NCBI GenBank assembly: GCA_018432315.1
Contig: JAHDLB010000043.1
Location: 34,775-98,774 of the forward strand
Length of the DNA: 64,000 nt
From: Anaerolineae bacterium
Lineage (GTDB): Bacteria > Chloroflexota > Anaerolineae > Aggregatilineales > Aggregatilineaceae
Reading direction: 5' to 3'
Shown here: piece after piece, positions 40,845 through 49,167 of the stretch
Numbering within the stretch: position 1 is the first letter of the stretch
How the letters are laid out: each line of letters starts with the position of its first letter
Notes under the pieces: model-generated
Seen by the model: only the letters and a program-made list of their open reading frames with translations
Databases searched by the model: none
Told to the model about the DNA's origin: nothing
Program-made: the position numbers and the translations under genes

Positions 40845-42221
40845 ATGCCGTCTCCTCAAAACTCCGCTTCCGCCGACCGGGCCGGTTCGGTGATGAATAT
40901 GCTCGATTCGGTCGACGAGCTGGGCTCCACGACCGAGCGGCTGTTCGACCGGCTGTATCGCGGACTGCGACGCAAGCGGCGCGGTCGGGACGAGCAAACC
41001 CGGCTCCAGGTCGAGCAGCTCCAACTGCTGGCCGAATCCCAATCGACCGACATCGCCCGGCTGACCGGTGTGCTGGCCGTGATCAACGAAGGTGTGATCA
41101 TGCAGGACACCGAGGGCCGGATCGTGCTCATGAACCAGGCCGCGCGCGACCTGCTGGGATCGGTGCGCCTGTTCTGGGACAGCGACCTGGGCAAGATGTT
41201 CGCCGCGGCGCGCCACCAGACCGCGCTCGACGGCGAGATCACGCTGGGGCAGGCGCAGCGCGTCGAGGTCAACGACCGGGTGATCGGGGCGCAGTTGGCG
41301 ATCGTGGCCGACGAAGACGGCACGCGGCTGGGCACGGTGCTCATGCTGCGCGATGTCACGCGCGACGCGCTGTCCGACCGCCTGAAGGACCAGTTCATCA
41401 CGCAGATGAGCCACGAGCTGCGCACCCCGCTGGCGGCGATCAAGGGGATGAGCGACGTGCTGCTGGCGCTGCCCGAAGATCGCCCCCCGAATCGCAAGTT
41501 CCTGGAAGCGATCAGCCGCAATGTGGCCGTGCTGGACCGGATGATCATCGAGCTGCTGGATATCTCGGAGATCGGCGCGGGCAGCTTCGCCGTACGCCAG
41601 CAGGACGTGGCGCTCGAACGGCTGATCGTCAACGTTCTGAAGGGCTTCAACACGCGCATTCAGAAGGTCGGGCTCAACGTGGCGGTGATGGTCACCAACC
41701 GCGAGAAGCTCACCTTGTTGGGCGACGACCGGCGGCTGCAGTGGGCGATCGGCCACCTGATCGACAACAGCATCAAGTACACCGAGCCGGGCGGCGAGAT
41801 CGTCGTGCGGCTGGGCCGCGTGCGCGGCGACAACATCCTGATCGAGGTCAGCGATACCGGCGTGGGAATTCGCCCGCGCGACCTGCCGCACATCTTCGAG
41901 CGGTTTTATCGCGGCGAGGCGCGCACCACGAGCGGCAAGATCATCGATCCGCGCGGGCTGGGGCAGGGGCTGTTCGTGGCGCGGGCCGTGGCCGAAGCTC
42001 ACGGCGGCTACCTGAGTGTGGCGAGCGCCGTGAACGAGGGCAGCACATTTACCCTGGCGCTGCCCCTGGAAGGCGCCAAACCGGCGGCCCCGCTGCCGGA
42101 GATGCCCGCCGCGCCCGATCTCGACGAGCCGCCGGTCGATCACCAGGCGGCGACGGTGCCCAGCCAGACCGTGCGCAACGGCGAATGGCCGGACGATGAG
42201 GCGGCGGAAGGCGACGAATAG
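40845..42221 (+). CDS. soluble PAS-domain sensor histidine kinase
   Basis: 458 residues with no transmembrane segment, so cytoplasmic sensing is expected. The N-terminal 65 residues are a charged, probably coiled region. A PAS-like domain (about 70-175; INEGVIMQDTEGRIVLMNQAARDLLG) follows. HisKA has His190 in QMSHELRTPLAAIKG. The ATPase domain has HLIDNSIKYT (N box), VSDTGVGIRPRDLPHIFERFYRG (G1 and F) and GLGQGLFVARAVAEAHGG (G2). The last 50 residues are an acidic Pro-rich tail. The gene follows a single-domain regulator, the most likely phosphorylation target. The signal is unknown. Confidence 0.92.
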   Translation: MPSPQNSASADRAGSVMNMLDSVDELGSTTERLFDRLYRGLRRKRRGRDEQTRLQVEQLQLLAESQSTDIARLTGVLAVINEGVIMQDTEGRIVLMNQAARDLLGSVRLFWDSDLGKMFAAARHQTALDGEITLGQAQRVEVNDRVIGAQLAIVADEDGTRLGTVLMLRDVTRDALSDRLKDQFITQMSHELRTPLAAIKGMSDVLLALPEDRPPNRKFLEAISRNVAVLDRMIIELLDISEIGAGSFAVRQQDVALERLIVNVLKGFNTRIQKVGLNVAVMVTNREKLTLLGDDRRLQWAIGHLIDNSIKYTEPGGEIVVRLGRVRGDNILIEVSDTGVGIRPRDLPHIFERFYRGEARTTSGKIIDPRGLGQGLFVARAVAEAHGGYLSVASAVNEGSTFTLALPLEGAKPAAPLPEMPAAPDLDEPPVDHQAATVPSQTVRNGEWPDDEAAEGDE

Positions 42222-42279
42222 CGCCCCGCATCGCCGGGCTTGAGCGGTTCCCGGCAAAACACTTTTCCAGCGAGTCGAG

Positions 42280-42306
42280 ACGGAGAGGGCGCACCTCTCC
42301 GTTTTT
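42280..42306 (+). terminator. intrinsic terminator after the histidine kinase gene
   Basis: A perfect 9-base stem (ACGGAGAGG and CCTCTCCGT) with a five-base loop is followed by TTTTT. It lies between convergent genes. Confidence 0.9.
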
Positions 42307-42309
42307 GCG

Positions 42310-44199
42310 TCACCAGGGCCGGGCTTCCAGCGCGATCACTTCCAGGCCCGGTTCCTCCAGGTAAACCCCCGCCAGGACGAGCGCGTAATTGGTCCCGGCT
42401 TCGAGCCGGATTCCCTGGATCGAGGCGACGGGGCCGCTGTCCCGCACGAAGTTGAACGTGTACACGCCCGCGTCGACGGTGGCATTGGCGCTCGCCAGCC
42501 CGAACTGGAGATCGGGCACGACGCGCGAGCCGTCGGTGGGGTTGATGACAGCGACCGATCCCGTGTCGATCGCGGTATTGATGAACCGGACGCGCGCGCG
42601 ACCTTCAGGCAGCAGCTCCAGGCTGTCCGGCGCGACGCCGAACTGGATGGCGTCCGGCGGCCCGTACAGGTAGATCGTGCGCGGGAAGGTGGCACCGGTC
42701 AGCTCGATCGACAGGGTGGCGAGCGGCTCAGTCGTGGCGGGGTCGCTCCCGGCAGGGTACGCGGCCAGCGCGACCATGCCCGGCTCGATCAACTCGTAGC
42801 CGGTCACGGTTTTATACGCCAGCCCGGTGGCGACCGGCTCGCCATCGACGGTGATGTCCACGGCAGGGCCTTGCAGGTGCAGGTGTGCCCAGCGGACCGA
42901 AGCATGCTGCGGCACGTTGTTGGCGACGAGGGGGATGGCGTTGAGCCACGGATCGTCCGGGTCCTCGTCGAGGACGAACAGCGTGGTGACCGTCCCCGCC
43001 TGGAGCACGATTCCGCTGTGGTCCATCAGCACGGCGCCGGTGGCCGCGTTGGTGAGGCGCAGGTTGTAGCTGCCCGCCGGGACGACGCGGCTGCCTTGCT
43101 CGAAGGCAGCGATCCGGTCGAACAGGACATCGCCCTCGACGCGCGCGACCTGGAACGCGGGGCTGCCGGCGGCCACGTTCACGACGTGCAGCCGGGCCGA
43201 GGCGGGCGGCAGCGGGCCGAGATCGCTCGTGTAGGCGGCGATTTCGAGGTCGTCCGCCGTGCCCTGGGCCACGAAGATCACGCTCTCATCCGGGCCAATG
43301 TCGGCGGTAGTGGCGGCGAGTGGGGGGCCGCTCTCCGGCCCGGCATCCAGCCGGTAGACCTCGACCAGGTGCGCGCCCTGGCCGGTGGCGAAGTAGTTGG
43401 TGATGCTGCTGAAGGGAACCTGCGGGTAGATCGGCGCGGGCTCGCGGTTGACGTACACGCGCAGCGCGTCCGTGCCGCGGGCCATGTTGGCAAAGCGAAA
43501 CTGCGTGTCGGGGTCCGGTTCCTGCGTGGCGCTCTCGACCACGGTCAGGCCGACCTCGTCCGGCGTCTCGGTCTCCACGACGAAGACGGTGACCGCCGAT
43601 CCGGCGGCGATCGGGCGCGCCGTGTCGGCTGCCAGGAGCGCGTCGTCCGGCGCGGTGACGGTGAGATCCGCCGTCCCGGCCAGCACCTGGACCGGCTCGC
43701 TCACCGCCCCGTATTCGAGGCCATCGACCAGCGCGGCGCTCCCCCACTCGGCGGTGATGGGCGGCACGTGCGGCGCGGCGTGGACCACGGTCACGCGGGC
43801 GGCGTTGCGCGCCGGGGCGGAGACGTCGTCCGGGATCGCCAGCGCTTCGAGCGCGGCCCGCCTGTTGATCGCGGCGATCGTCAGGTGCTGGCCCGCGTCG
43901 AGAGTCGCGGTGATGGCGGCCTCATCGGACTCGCCGCCTTCCGTTCGAAAGCTGAAGGTATGCTCGCCTGCCGGCACGTCGAAATAACCCGCCACACCGC
44001 GCACCCCGGCGGTTACCAGCGCGCCATCGGCGTAGGCGTCCAGGCCGGGCGCGCCGGCTGAGGCGTGCACGAACCGGACGCGCGCGCCGTCCGACTGGCG
44101 GGGCGGATCGGCGGCGCTGGCGGGCGCTGGCGGGGCCATGCCCGCGACCAGGACAATCACCAGGCCAACCAGACTCAGCTTGCGAAAGAACCTCATCAT
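42310..44199 (-). CDS. secreted protein with about six DUF4397-like repeats
   Basis: 629 residues. The signal peptide ends near PASAADPP. Almost all the rest is a series of beta-sandwich repeats. The recognisable repeat openings are ARVRFVHASAGAPGLDAYAD, ARVTVVHAAPHVPPI, TQFRFANMARGTDALRVYV, ARLHVVNVAAGSPAFQV, ASVRWAHLHLQGPAVDITVD and ARVRFINTAIDTGSVAV. This matches the DUF4397 type found in surface and secreted proteins. Three start codons are in a row (GTG 44202, ATG 44199, ATG 44196); GAGGAG spacing favours either ATG. No enzymatic motif. It is divergent from the phosphorylase gene. A surface-structural or carbohydrate-binding role is only a guess. Confidence 0.82.
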   Translation of the reverse strand: MMRFFRKLSLVGLVIVLVAGMAPPAPASAADPPRQSDGARVRFVHASAGAPGLDAYADGALVTAGVRGVAGYFDVPAGEHTFSFRTEGGESDEAAITATLDAGQHLTIAAINRRAALEALAIPDDVSAPARNAARVTVVHAAPHVPPITAEWGSAALVDGLEYGAVSEPVQVLAGTADLTVTAPDDALLAADTARPIAAGSAVTVFVVETETPDEVGLTVVESATQEPDPDTQFRFANMARGTDALRVYVNREPAPIYPQVPFSSITNYFATGQGAHLVEVYRLDAGPESGPPLAATTADIGPDESVIFVAQGTADDLEIAAYTSDLGPLPPASARLHVVNVAAGSPAFQVARVEGDVLFDRIAAFEQGSRVVPAGSYNLRLTNAATGAVLMDHSGIVLQAGTVTTLFVLDEDPDDPWLNAIPLVANNVPQHASVRWAHLHLQGPAVDITVDGEPVATGLAYKTVTGYELIEPGMVALAAYPAGSDPATTEPLATLSIELTGATFPRTIYLYGPPDAIQFGVAPDSLELLPEGRARVRFINTAIDTGSVAVINPTDGSRVVPDLQFGLASANATVDAGVYTFNFVRDSGPVASIQGIRLEAGTNYALVLAGVYLEEPGLEVIALEARPW

Positions 44200-44341
44200 C
44201 ACCGCTCCTCGGGCTACCGGGTTGTTCGGGCGCGTCGCCTGGTTTCATGATACGGCGTACGCGGCAGTTTCGCCATAGTCTGGTGGGGCTACCGGCGCAT
44301 TTCGATGCTCGTCGCGGGCGGCGCAGGTGGCCCGGTAATAA

Positions 44342-44370
44342 TTGGCAAAATATGCGCTGCCTGCTATCCT
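44342..44370 (+). promoter_or_regulatory. sigma70-type promoter of the glucan phosphorylase gene
   Basis: TTGGCA (44342-44347), a 17-base spacer and TATCCT (44365-44370), with TGC before it (extended -10). The start codon is 72 bases downstream. Confidence 0.65.
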
Positions 44371-44388
44371 AAGCATGTTTCCTAGGAT
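44366..44388 (+). promoter_or_regulatory. inverted repeat over the glgP transcription start
   Basis: ATCCTA (44366-44371) and TAGGAT (44383-44388) form a perfect inverted repeat with an 11-base centre. It overlaps the -10 and the expected start point, the place for a repressor operator. Only six bases per arm, so chance is possible. Confidence 0.3.
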
Positions 44389-44442
44389 GTGTTCGAACGA
44401 GCCCATACGCTCGTTCTCATGCACTGCAGGAGAGACTCCGTA

Positions 44443-47028
44443 ATGATCAAACCAGTCGCAACGGTCGACGTGACGCCGGACCTGCCGCCCAGCCTCGAAC
44501 GGCTGCGCGAGCTGGCGTACAACCTGCGCTGGTCGTGGGACCACGAGACGATCGCCCTGTTTCGTCGCCTGGACCGCGACCTGTGGGAGCAGACGCATAG
44601 CAACCCGGTTCTCATGCTAGGCACTATCAGCCAGGACGTGTTACTGGCTGCCGCAGAAGACGAAGCTTACCTCGCCCATCTCGACCGGGTGTGTTCGCAG
44701 TTCGACGCGTACATGAACCCGCAAGCGAGGACGTGGTATCACCGCCATTTTGGCGAGTTCGACAAGCCTTTCATCGCCTATTTTTCGATGGAGTACGGCC
44801 TGACCGAGGCTCTGCGCAACTACTCGGGCGGCCTGGGCGTGCTGTCCGGCGATCACATGAAAAGCGCGTCGGACCTGGGGCTGCCGTTGGTGGGGATCGG
44901 CCTGCTGTATGAAGAGGGCTATTTCCACCAGTACCTGAACGCGGACGGTTACCAGCAGCAGTCATACCCGATCAACGATTTTTCGAACCTGCCGGTGGAG
45001 CAGGTCTACCGCGACGACGGCTCGCCGCTGATCGTCGAGGTGCCGATCGCCAGCTTCAAGGCGAAGGTCTACGTCTGGAAGGTCCAGGTGGGGCGCGTGC
45101 CGCTGTACCTGCTGGACAGCAACCATCCGGAGAACGCCCCGGAGATCCGCGACCTGACGGACCGGCTCTATGGCGGCGACAAGCGGACCCGCATCCGCCA
45201 GGAGATCCTGCTGGGCATCGGTGGGATCCAACTGCTCGAACAGCTCGACATGCGGCCCACCGTCTGCCACATGAACGAAGGCCACAGCGCCTTTCTGGCG
45301 TTGGAGCGCATCCGGATTCTGATGAAGGAGAACCCCGACCTGTCGTTCTGGGAAGCGGCGGACATCTGCGCGTCGGGCAGCGTGTACACCATCCATACGC
45401 CGGTGCCCGCCGGCCTGGAACGGTTCGGCTACGACCTGGTCGACGAGCACTTCCCATACATGTGGGCGGCGCTCGGCCTCACGCGCGAGCAGTTCCACGA
45501 CCTGGGGCGCGAGAACATGGGCGGCTTCGATCTGTTCAGCCTGCCGGTGATGGCGCTCAAGCTCTCGACCTCAGCCAACGGGGTGAGCGAGCTGCACGGC
45601 AAGGTGAGCCGGCACATGTGGCAGTGGATGTTCCCCGACGTGCCGGAACACGAGATTCCGATCGAGGGGATCACCAACGGCATTCACATCCAGAGCTGGA
45701 TTAGCTCGGAGATGGCGGGCCTGTTCGATCGCTATCTCGACCCGGCGTGGCGCGACGAGCCGGACACGCGGGGAATCTGGGCGGACGTGGACCGGATTCC
45801 CGACGCGGAGTTGTGGCGCAGCCACGAGCGCCGCCGCGAGCGGTTGGTGTCGTACGCGCGGCGGCGTCTGCGCGAGCAACTGGACGCGCGGGGCGCCACC
45901 CAGACCGACATCGAGGCCGCCCGCGAAGTGCTGAACCCGGACGCGCTGACGATCGGGTTTGCGCGGCGCTTCGCCACTTACAAGCGCGCGACGCTGCTGT
46001 TCCGCGACAAGGAGCGGCTGGCGAAGATTCTCAACGATCCCGATCGCCCGGTGCAGCTCATCTTCGCGGGCAAGGCGCACCCGCACGATCACCTGGGCAA
46101 AGAGTTGATCAAGGATATCGTCAAGACTGCCGAGCTGCCCGAATTCCGCCACGCGATCGTCTTCCTGGAGAATTACGACATCAGCACCGCGCGGTACATG
46201 GTGCAGGGGGTGGACATCTGGCTCAACACGCCGCGCCGCCCCAACGAAGCCAGCGGCACCAGCGGCATGAAGGTGATCTACAACGGCGGCCTGAACGCGA
46301 GCATTCTCGATGGCTGGTGGGCCGAAGGGTACGCCCCGACGGTTGGCTGGGCGATTGGCAACGGCGAAGAATACGACCAGCAGGAATGGGACCTGCAAGA
46401 CTACATCGAGGCCCAGGCGCTGTACAACCTGCTGGAAAAGGACATTGTGCCCATGTTCTACACCCGCGCCCGTGACGGCCTGCCGCGCGAATGGATCCGC
46501 CGGGTGAAGAACAGCATCCGCGAGCTGGCTCCGTTCTTCAACACGTACCGCATGGTGCGCGAATACACCGAGGACGCGTACATGCCGTGCCACCAGCGGT
46601 TTCTGACGCTCACGCAGCCCGATCTGTCGCGCGGGAAAGCCTATGCCCAGTGGGAACGCAACATCCGGAAGCACTGGGGCGAGATTGCGATCGATCGGGT
46701 GACCGTGGAGCCGGAGCAGCTCAAGGTGAACGAGGATATCGACGTGCGAGCGTGGGTGCGGCTGGGCTCGCTCAAGCCGGAGGATGTGCTCGTGCAGCTC
46801 TACTACGGCTCGCTGGACAGCCGCCAAAACATCGTCGACGGCAGCACGATCGATATGCTGCACTGCTGCCCGGACGACAAGGCCGGGGAAGGCAACGTGC
46901 ACGAGTTCTACGCGACGCTCAAATACGATACGACCGGCAAGCGCGGCTTCACGATCCGCGTGCTGCCCAACCACGACGACATCGCCAATCCGATCTTCAC
47001 CGGACTGATCACCTGGTCCGGGAGTTAG
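44443..47028 (+). CDS. glgP: alpha-glucan phosphorylase (GT35, DUF3417-containing type)
   Basis: 861 residues. Phosphorolyses terminal alpha-1,4 bonds of glycogen or maltodextrin to glucose-1-phosphate with a pyridoxal phosphate cofactor. The N-terminal DUF3417 region (LPPSLERLRELAYNLRWSWDHE) marks the alpha-glucan phosphorylase subfamily of many bacteria and archaea. FSMEYGLTEALRNYSGGLGVLSGDH is the conserved early block and NEGHSAFLALERI follows. The cofactor Lys610 lies in EASGTSGMKVIYNGG, with LDGWWAEGY next. ATG 44443 has CAGGAGAG upstream and the true N-terminus. Its product can enter glycolysis through the phosphohexomutase at 62 kb. It has its own promoter with a possible operator, and a strong terminator. 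Confidence 0.95.
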   Translation: MIKPVATVDVTPDLPPSLERLRELAYNLRWSWDHETIALFRRLDRDLWEQTHSNPVLMLGTISQDVLLAAAEDEAYLAHLDRVCSQFDAYMNPQARTWYHRHFGEFDKPFIAYFSMEYGLTEALRNYSGGLGVLSGDHMKSASDLGLPLVGIGLLYEEGYFHQYLNADGYQQQSYPINDFSNLPVEQVYRDDGSPLIVEVPIASFKAKVYVWKVQVGRVPLYLLDSNHPENAPEIRDLTDRLYGGDKRTRIRQEILLGIGGIQLLEQLDMRPTVCHMNEGHSAFLALERIRILMKENPDLSFWEAADICASGSVYTIHTPVPAGLERFGYDLVDEHFPYMWAALGLTREQFHDLGRENMGGFDLFSLPVMALKLSTSANGVSELHGKVSRHMWQWMFPDVPEHEIPIEGITNGIHIQSWISSEMAGLFDRYLDPAWRDEPDTRGIWADVDRIPDAELWRSHERRRERLVSYARRRLREQLDARGATQTDIEAAREVLNPDALTIGFARRFATYKRATLLFRDKERLAKILNDPDRPVQLIFAGKAHPHDHLGKELIKDIVKTAELPEFRHAIVFLENYDISTARYMVQGVDIWLNTPRRPNEASGTSGMKVIYNGGLNASILDGWWAEGYAPTVGWAIGNGEEYDQQEWDLQDYIEAQALYNLLEKDIVPMFYTRARDGLPREWIRRVKNSIRELAPFFNTYRMVREYTEDAYMPCHQRFLTLTQPDLSRGKAYAQWERNIRKHWGEIAIDRVTVEPEQLKVNEDIDVRAWVRLGSLKPEDVLVQLYYGSLDSRQNIVDGSTIDMLHCCPDDKAGEGNVHEFYATLKYDTTGKRGFTIRVLPNHDDIANPIFTGLITWSGS

Positions 47029-47052
47029 GGTGCGCGACTCCGTATGACCTTC

Positions 47053-47090
47053 ACGCGCCGGACGGTACGCCCACGTCCGGCGCGTTTTTT
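47053..47090 (+). terminator. intrinsic terminator after glgP
   Basis: A perfect stem of at least ten bases (CGCGCCGGAC and GTCCGGCGCG) with an 11-base loop, followed by six T. Confidence 0.93.
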
Positions 47091-47105
47091 GTGCGGGCCG
47101 TCGAT

Positions 47106-47135
47106 TTGCGGTCTGCCGGGCATTCCCGCTAATAT
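47106..47135 (+). promoter_or_regulatory. promoter of the Grx-TrxR fusion gene
   Basis: TTGCGG (47106-47111), an 18-base spacer and TAATAT (47130-47135), 42 bases before ATG 47177. Confidence 0.55.
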
Positions 47136-47176
47136 TTTGATGACAAACTATTTTTCCGAGACTTGGAGGTTTTGCG

Positions 47177-48394
47177 ATGACCCCACCGGCAGACGATCGC
47201 CCACCGCAAGCGATCCGGATGTACGGCGCGAACTGGTGCCCGGACTGCCGCCGCGCCAAGACGTTTTTCGGCGAGCAGCGCATCCACTACGACTACATCG
47301 ACATCGAGCAGTTCCCCGAAGCCGTGGCCGAAGTCGAGCGCATCAACGACGGGATGCGCAGTATCCCGACCATCGTCTTTCCGGACGGATCGGTGCTGGT
47401 CGAGCCGAGCGACACCGAGCTGGCGGCCAAGATGGGGCTGCACCTGGAAGCCAGCCGCGATTTCTACGACGTGATTATCGTCGGCAGCGGCCCGGCGGGG
47501 CTGACGGCGGGCATCTACACCGCGCGCGAGGGGCTTTCAACGCTGCTGCTCGAAAAGAGCGGCATCGGCGGGCAGGTGGGCCTGACGCGCCACATGGAGA
47601 ACTTCCCCGGCTTCGACAGCGGGATCAGCGGGGCCGACCTGGCCGACCGCCTGCGCCGCCAGGCCGAGCGGTTCGGCGTGGAGATCGTCCAGGCGCAGAA
47701 CGTCGTCGATCTGGACGAGGACGGCGCGTACCGGCTGGTGCGCACCAGCGACGGGGGCGAATACTGCGGCGGGGCCGTCCTGCTGGCGACGGGCAGCAAC
47801 TACCGGCGGCTGCGGGTGCCCGGCGAATCCCGGCTGATCGGCATCAACATTCACTTCTGCGCGACGTGTGACGCGCCGTTTTACCAGGACCGGTCGGTGT
47901 ACGTGATCGGCGGCGGCAACAGCGGCTTTCAGGAAGCGCTGCACATCTGCCAGTTCGCCCGCGAGGTGACGATCCTGGAATACGAGCCGCAGCCCCGCGC
48001 CAGCCTGATCTTGCAGCAAAAGGTCGCGGACTGCCCGACGATTCACGTGCGGACCAACCAGGACGTGCGCGAGTTCCTGGTGGACGACACCCGCCACCTG
48101 TCCGGCGTGCGCATCGTGGACCGGAAGACGGGCGAAGAGCGGATCGACCGCCCGGACGGGGTGTTCATCCTGATCGGGATGGACCCGAACAGCGGCAACT
48201 TCAAGCACCGCATCGAAACCGACGGGCACGGGTTCATCGTGACCAATGACGCGCTCGAAACGAGCATGCGCGGCGTGTTCGCCGCGGGGGATGTGCGGGC
48301 GCGCAGCACCAAGCAGGCCGCCGCTGCTGCCGGCGAGGGCGCCACCGCCGCGTTGATGATCCGGCAGTATCTCGAAAGAGTAGTCGCAGTGTGA
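47177..48394 (+). CDS. glutaredoxin-thioredoxin reductase fusion flavoprotein
   Basis: 405 residues, two redox modules in one chain. Residues 11-88 are a glutaredoxin-like domain with a CPDC active site (Cys21, Cys24) and the cis-Pro loop RSIPTIV. From about residue 95 the protein is a full low-Mr thioredoxin reductase: FAD loop VIIVGSGPAGLTAG, redox pair CATC (Cys228, Cys231), NADPH loop VIGGGNSGFQEAL and the C-terminal FAD motif GVFAAGDVRARSTKQAAAAAGEG. Electrons probably run NADPH, FAD, CATC, CPDC, then a disulfide substrate. ATG 47177 has TTGGAGG upstream. The gene stands alone between glgP and a convergent phosphatase. The physiological substrate is unknown. Confidence 0.9.
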   Translation: MTPPADDRPPQAIRMYGANWCPDCRRAKTFFGEQRIHYDYIDIEQFPEAVAEVERINDGMRSIPTIVFPDGSVLVEPSDTELAAKMGLHLEASRDFYDVIIVGSGPAGLTAGIYTAREGLSTLLLEKSGIGGQVGLTRHMENFPGFDSGISGADLADRLRRQAERFGVEIVQAQNVVDLDEDGAYRLVRTSDGGEYCGGAVLLATGSNYRRLRVPGESRLIGINIHFCATCDAPFYQDRSVYVIGGGNSGFQEALHICQFAREVTILEYEPQPRASLILQQKVADCPTIHVRTNQDVREFLVDDTRHLSGVRIVDRKTGEERIDRPDGVFILIGMDPNSGNFKHRIETDGHGFIVTNDALETSMRGVFAAGDVRARSTKQAAAAAGEGATAALMIRQYLERVVAV

Positions 48395-48410
48395 TGCACA
48401 CCGCGACTAC
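48380..48410. terminator. long hairpin spanning both convergent gene ends
   Basis: GTAGTCGC-A-GTGTG pairs with CACAC-C-GCGACTAC: thirteen pairs, one mismatch, and an ATG loop. It contains the last codons and stop of the fusion gene and the stop codon of the opposing phosphatase gene. No T-run follows on either strand, so it is a symmetric structure rather than a classic terminator. Confidence 0.55.
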
Positions 48411-48991
48411 AGGGTGATCAGGTCCCCGGTCAGGTGGGGGGTGTAGTTGATGCCGCGCACTTCCCACAGGCCGTCCTGCCAGGTCAGGTAATGCATGGCG
48501 GTGTTCGCCATCCAGATGTTGAGATGGTGGCAGCCCAGGATCATGCGGACCATCGTGCTGGCCGTACCGCCGTGGCAGATCACCACCAGCGTCCGCAGCG
48601 ACGAGGGGTTTTCGAGCAGCCGGTTGAGCACGCGGCGCGTCTGTTCGGCGAACCGCTGGTAGTAGTTGTCGTGCGGCAGAATGTAGTAGTGCGGGCCGTT
48701 CTCCGACGGGTGAACCAGGCGCGGCAGTTCCATGAGCAGGTCGCGGTCTGTTTCGCGGAGATCGTCGTCGACGCGCACCGGCGCGCTGACGTACCGGCTC
48801 AGGATCGAGGTGGTTTCGCGCGCGCGGCGCAGCGGGCTGCACACGATCGAGGTGATCCCCGGCTCGTTGCGCTCCAACCACTGGCCCAGCAGTTCGACCT
48901 GGCGCTTGCCCAGGTCGTTCAGGTACAGGTTGTCGCCGCTTTCTTCGAGGCGGCGCTCGGCCTGTCCGTGTCGCACCAAAATCAAACGCAT
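48407..48991 (-). CDS. histidine phosphatase family protein (phosphoglycerate mutase-like)
   Basis: 194 residues. The RHG motif LILVRHGQAERR gives the phospho-accepting His8. SPLRRARETTSIL (second Arg), LRETDRDLLMELP (acid) and VVICHGGTASTMVRMIL (second catalytic His) complete the active site. It removes phosphate from small molecules or proteins. Length is typical for the broad-specificity phosphatases of the family, not for the 250-residue glycolytic mutase. ATG 48991 has GAGGA upstream. TATACT on the minus strand at 49117-49112 may be its -10, with a leader of about 115 bases. Substrate unknown. Confidence 0.88.
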   Translation of the reverse strand: MRLILVRHGQAERRLEESGDNLYLNDLGKRQVELLGQWLERNEPGITSIVCSPLRRARETTSILSRYVSAPVRVDDDLRETDRDLLMELPRLVHPSENGPHYYILPHDNYYQRFAEQTRRVLNRLLENPSSLRTLVVICHGGTASTMVRMILGCHHLNIWMANTAMHYLTWQDGLWEVRGINYTPHLTGDLITL

Positions 48992-49152
48992 AATGTCCTC
49001 ACATCAGTGACACGAAAAACGGAGATCGGCGCAAGCCCGACGCGCACGCTTTAAGACTGACACCGATCGGCTCGACTTGTCAAATGCCACATAGCACTGT
49101 GTGCGCTGCGTAGTATACCCCCATCCGTTCGCTGCGACACGCCCCAGGGGCG

Positions 49153-49167
49153 CGCGTGGATCACGCG
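49153..49167. terminator. short palindromic hairpin at the end of the dehydrogenase gene
   Basis: CGCGTG and CACGCG around a GAT centre overlap the stop codon (49161-49163) of the minus-strand dehydrogenase. No T-run follows. Confidence 0.35.
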
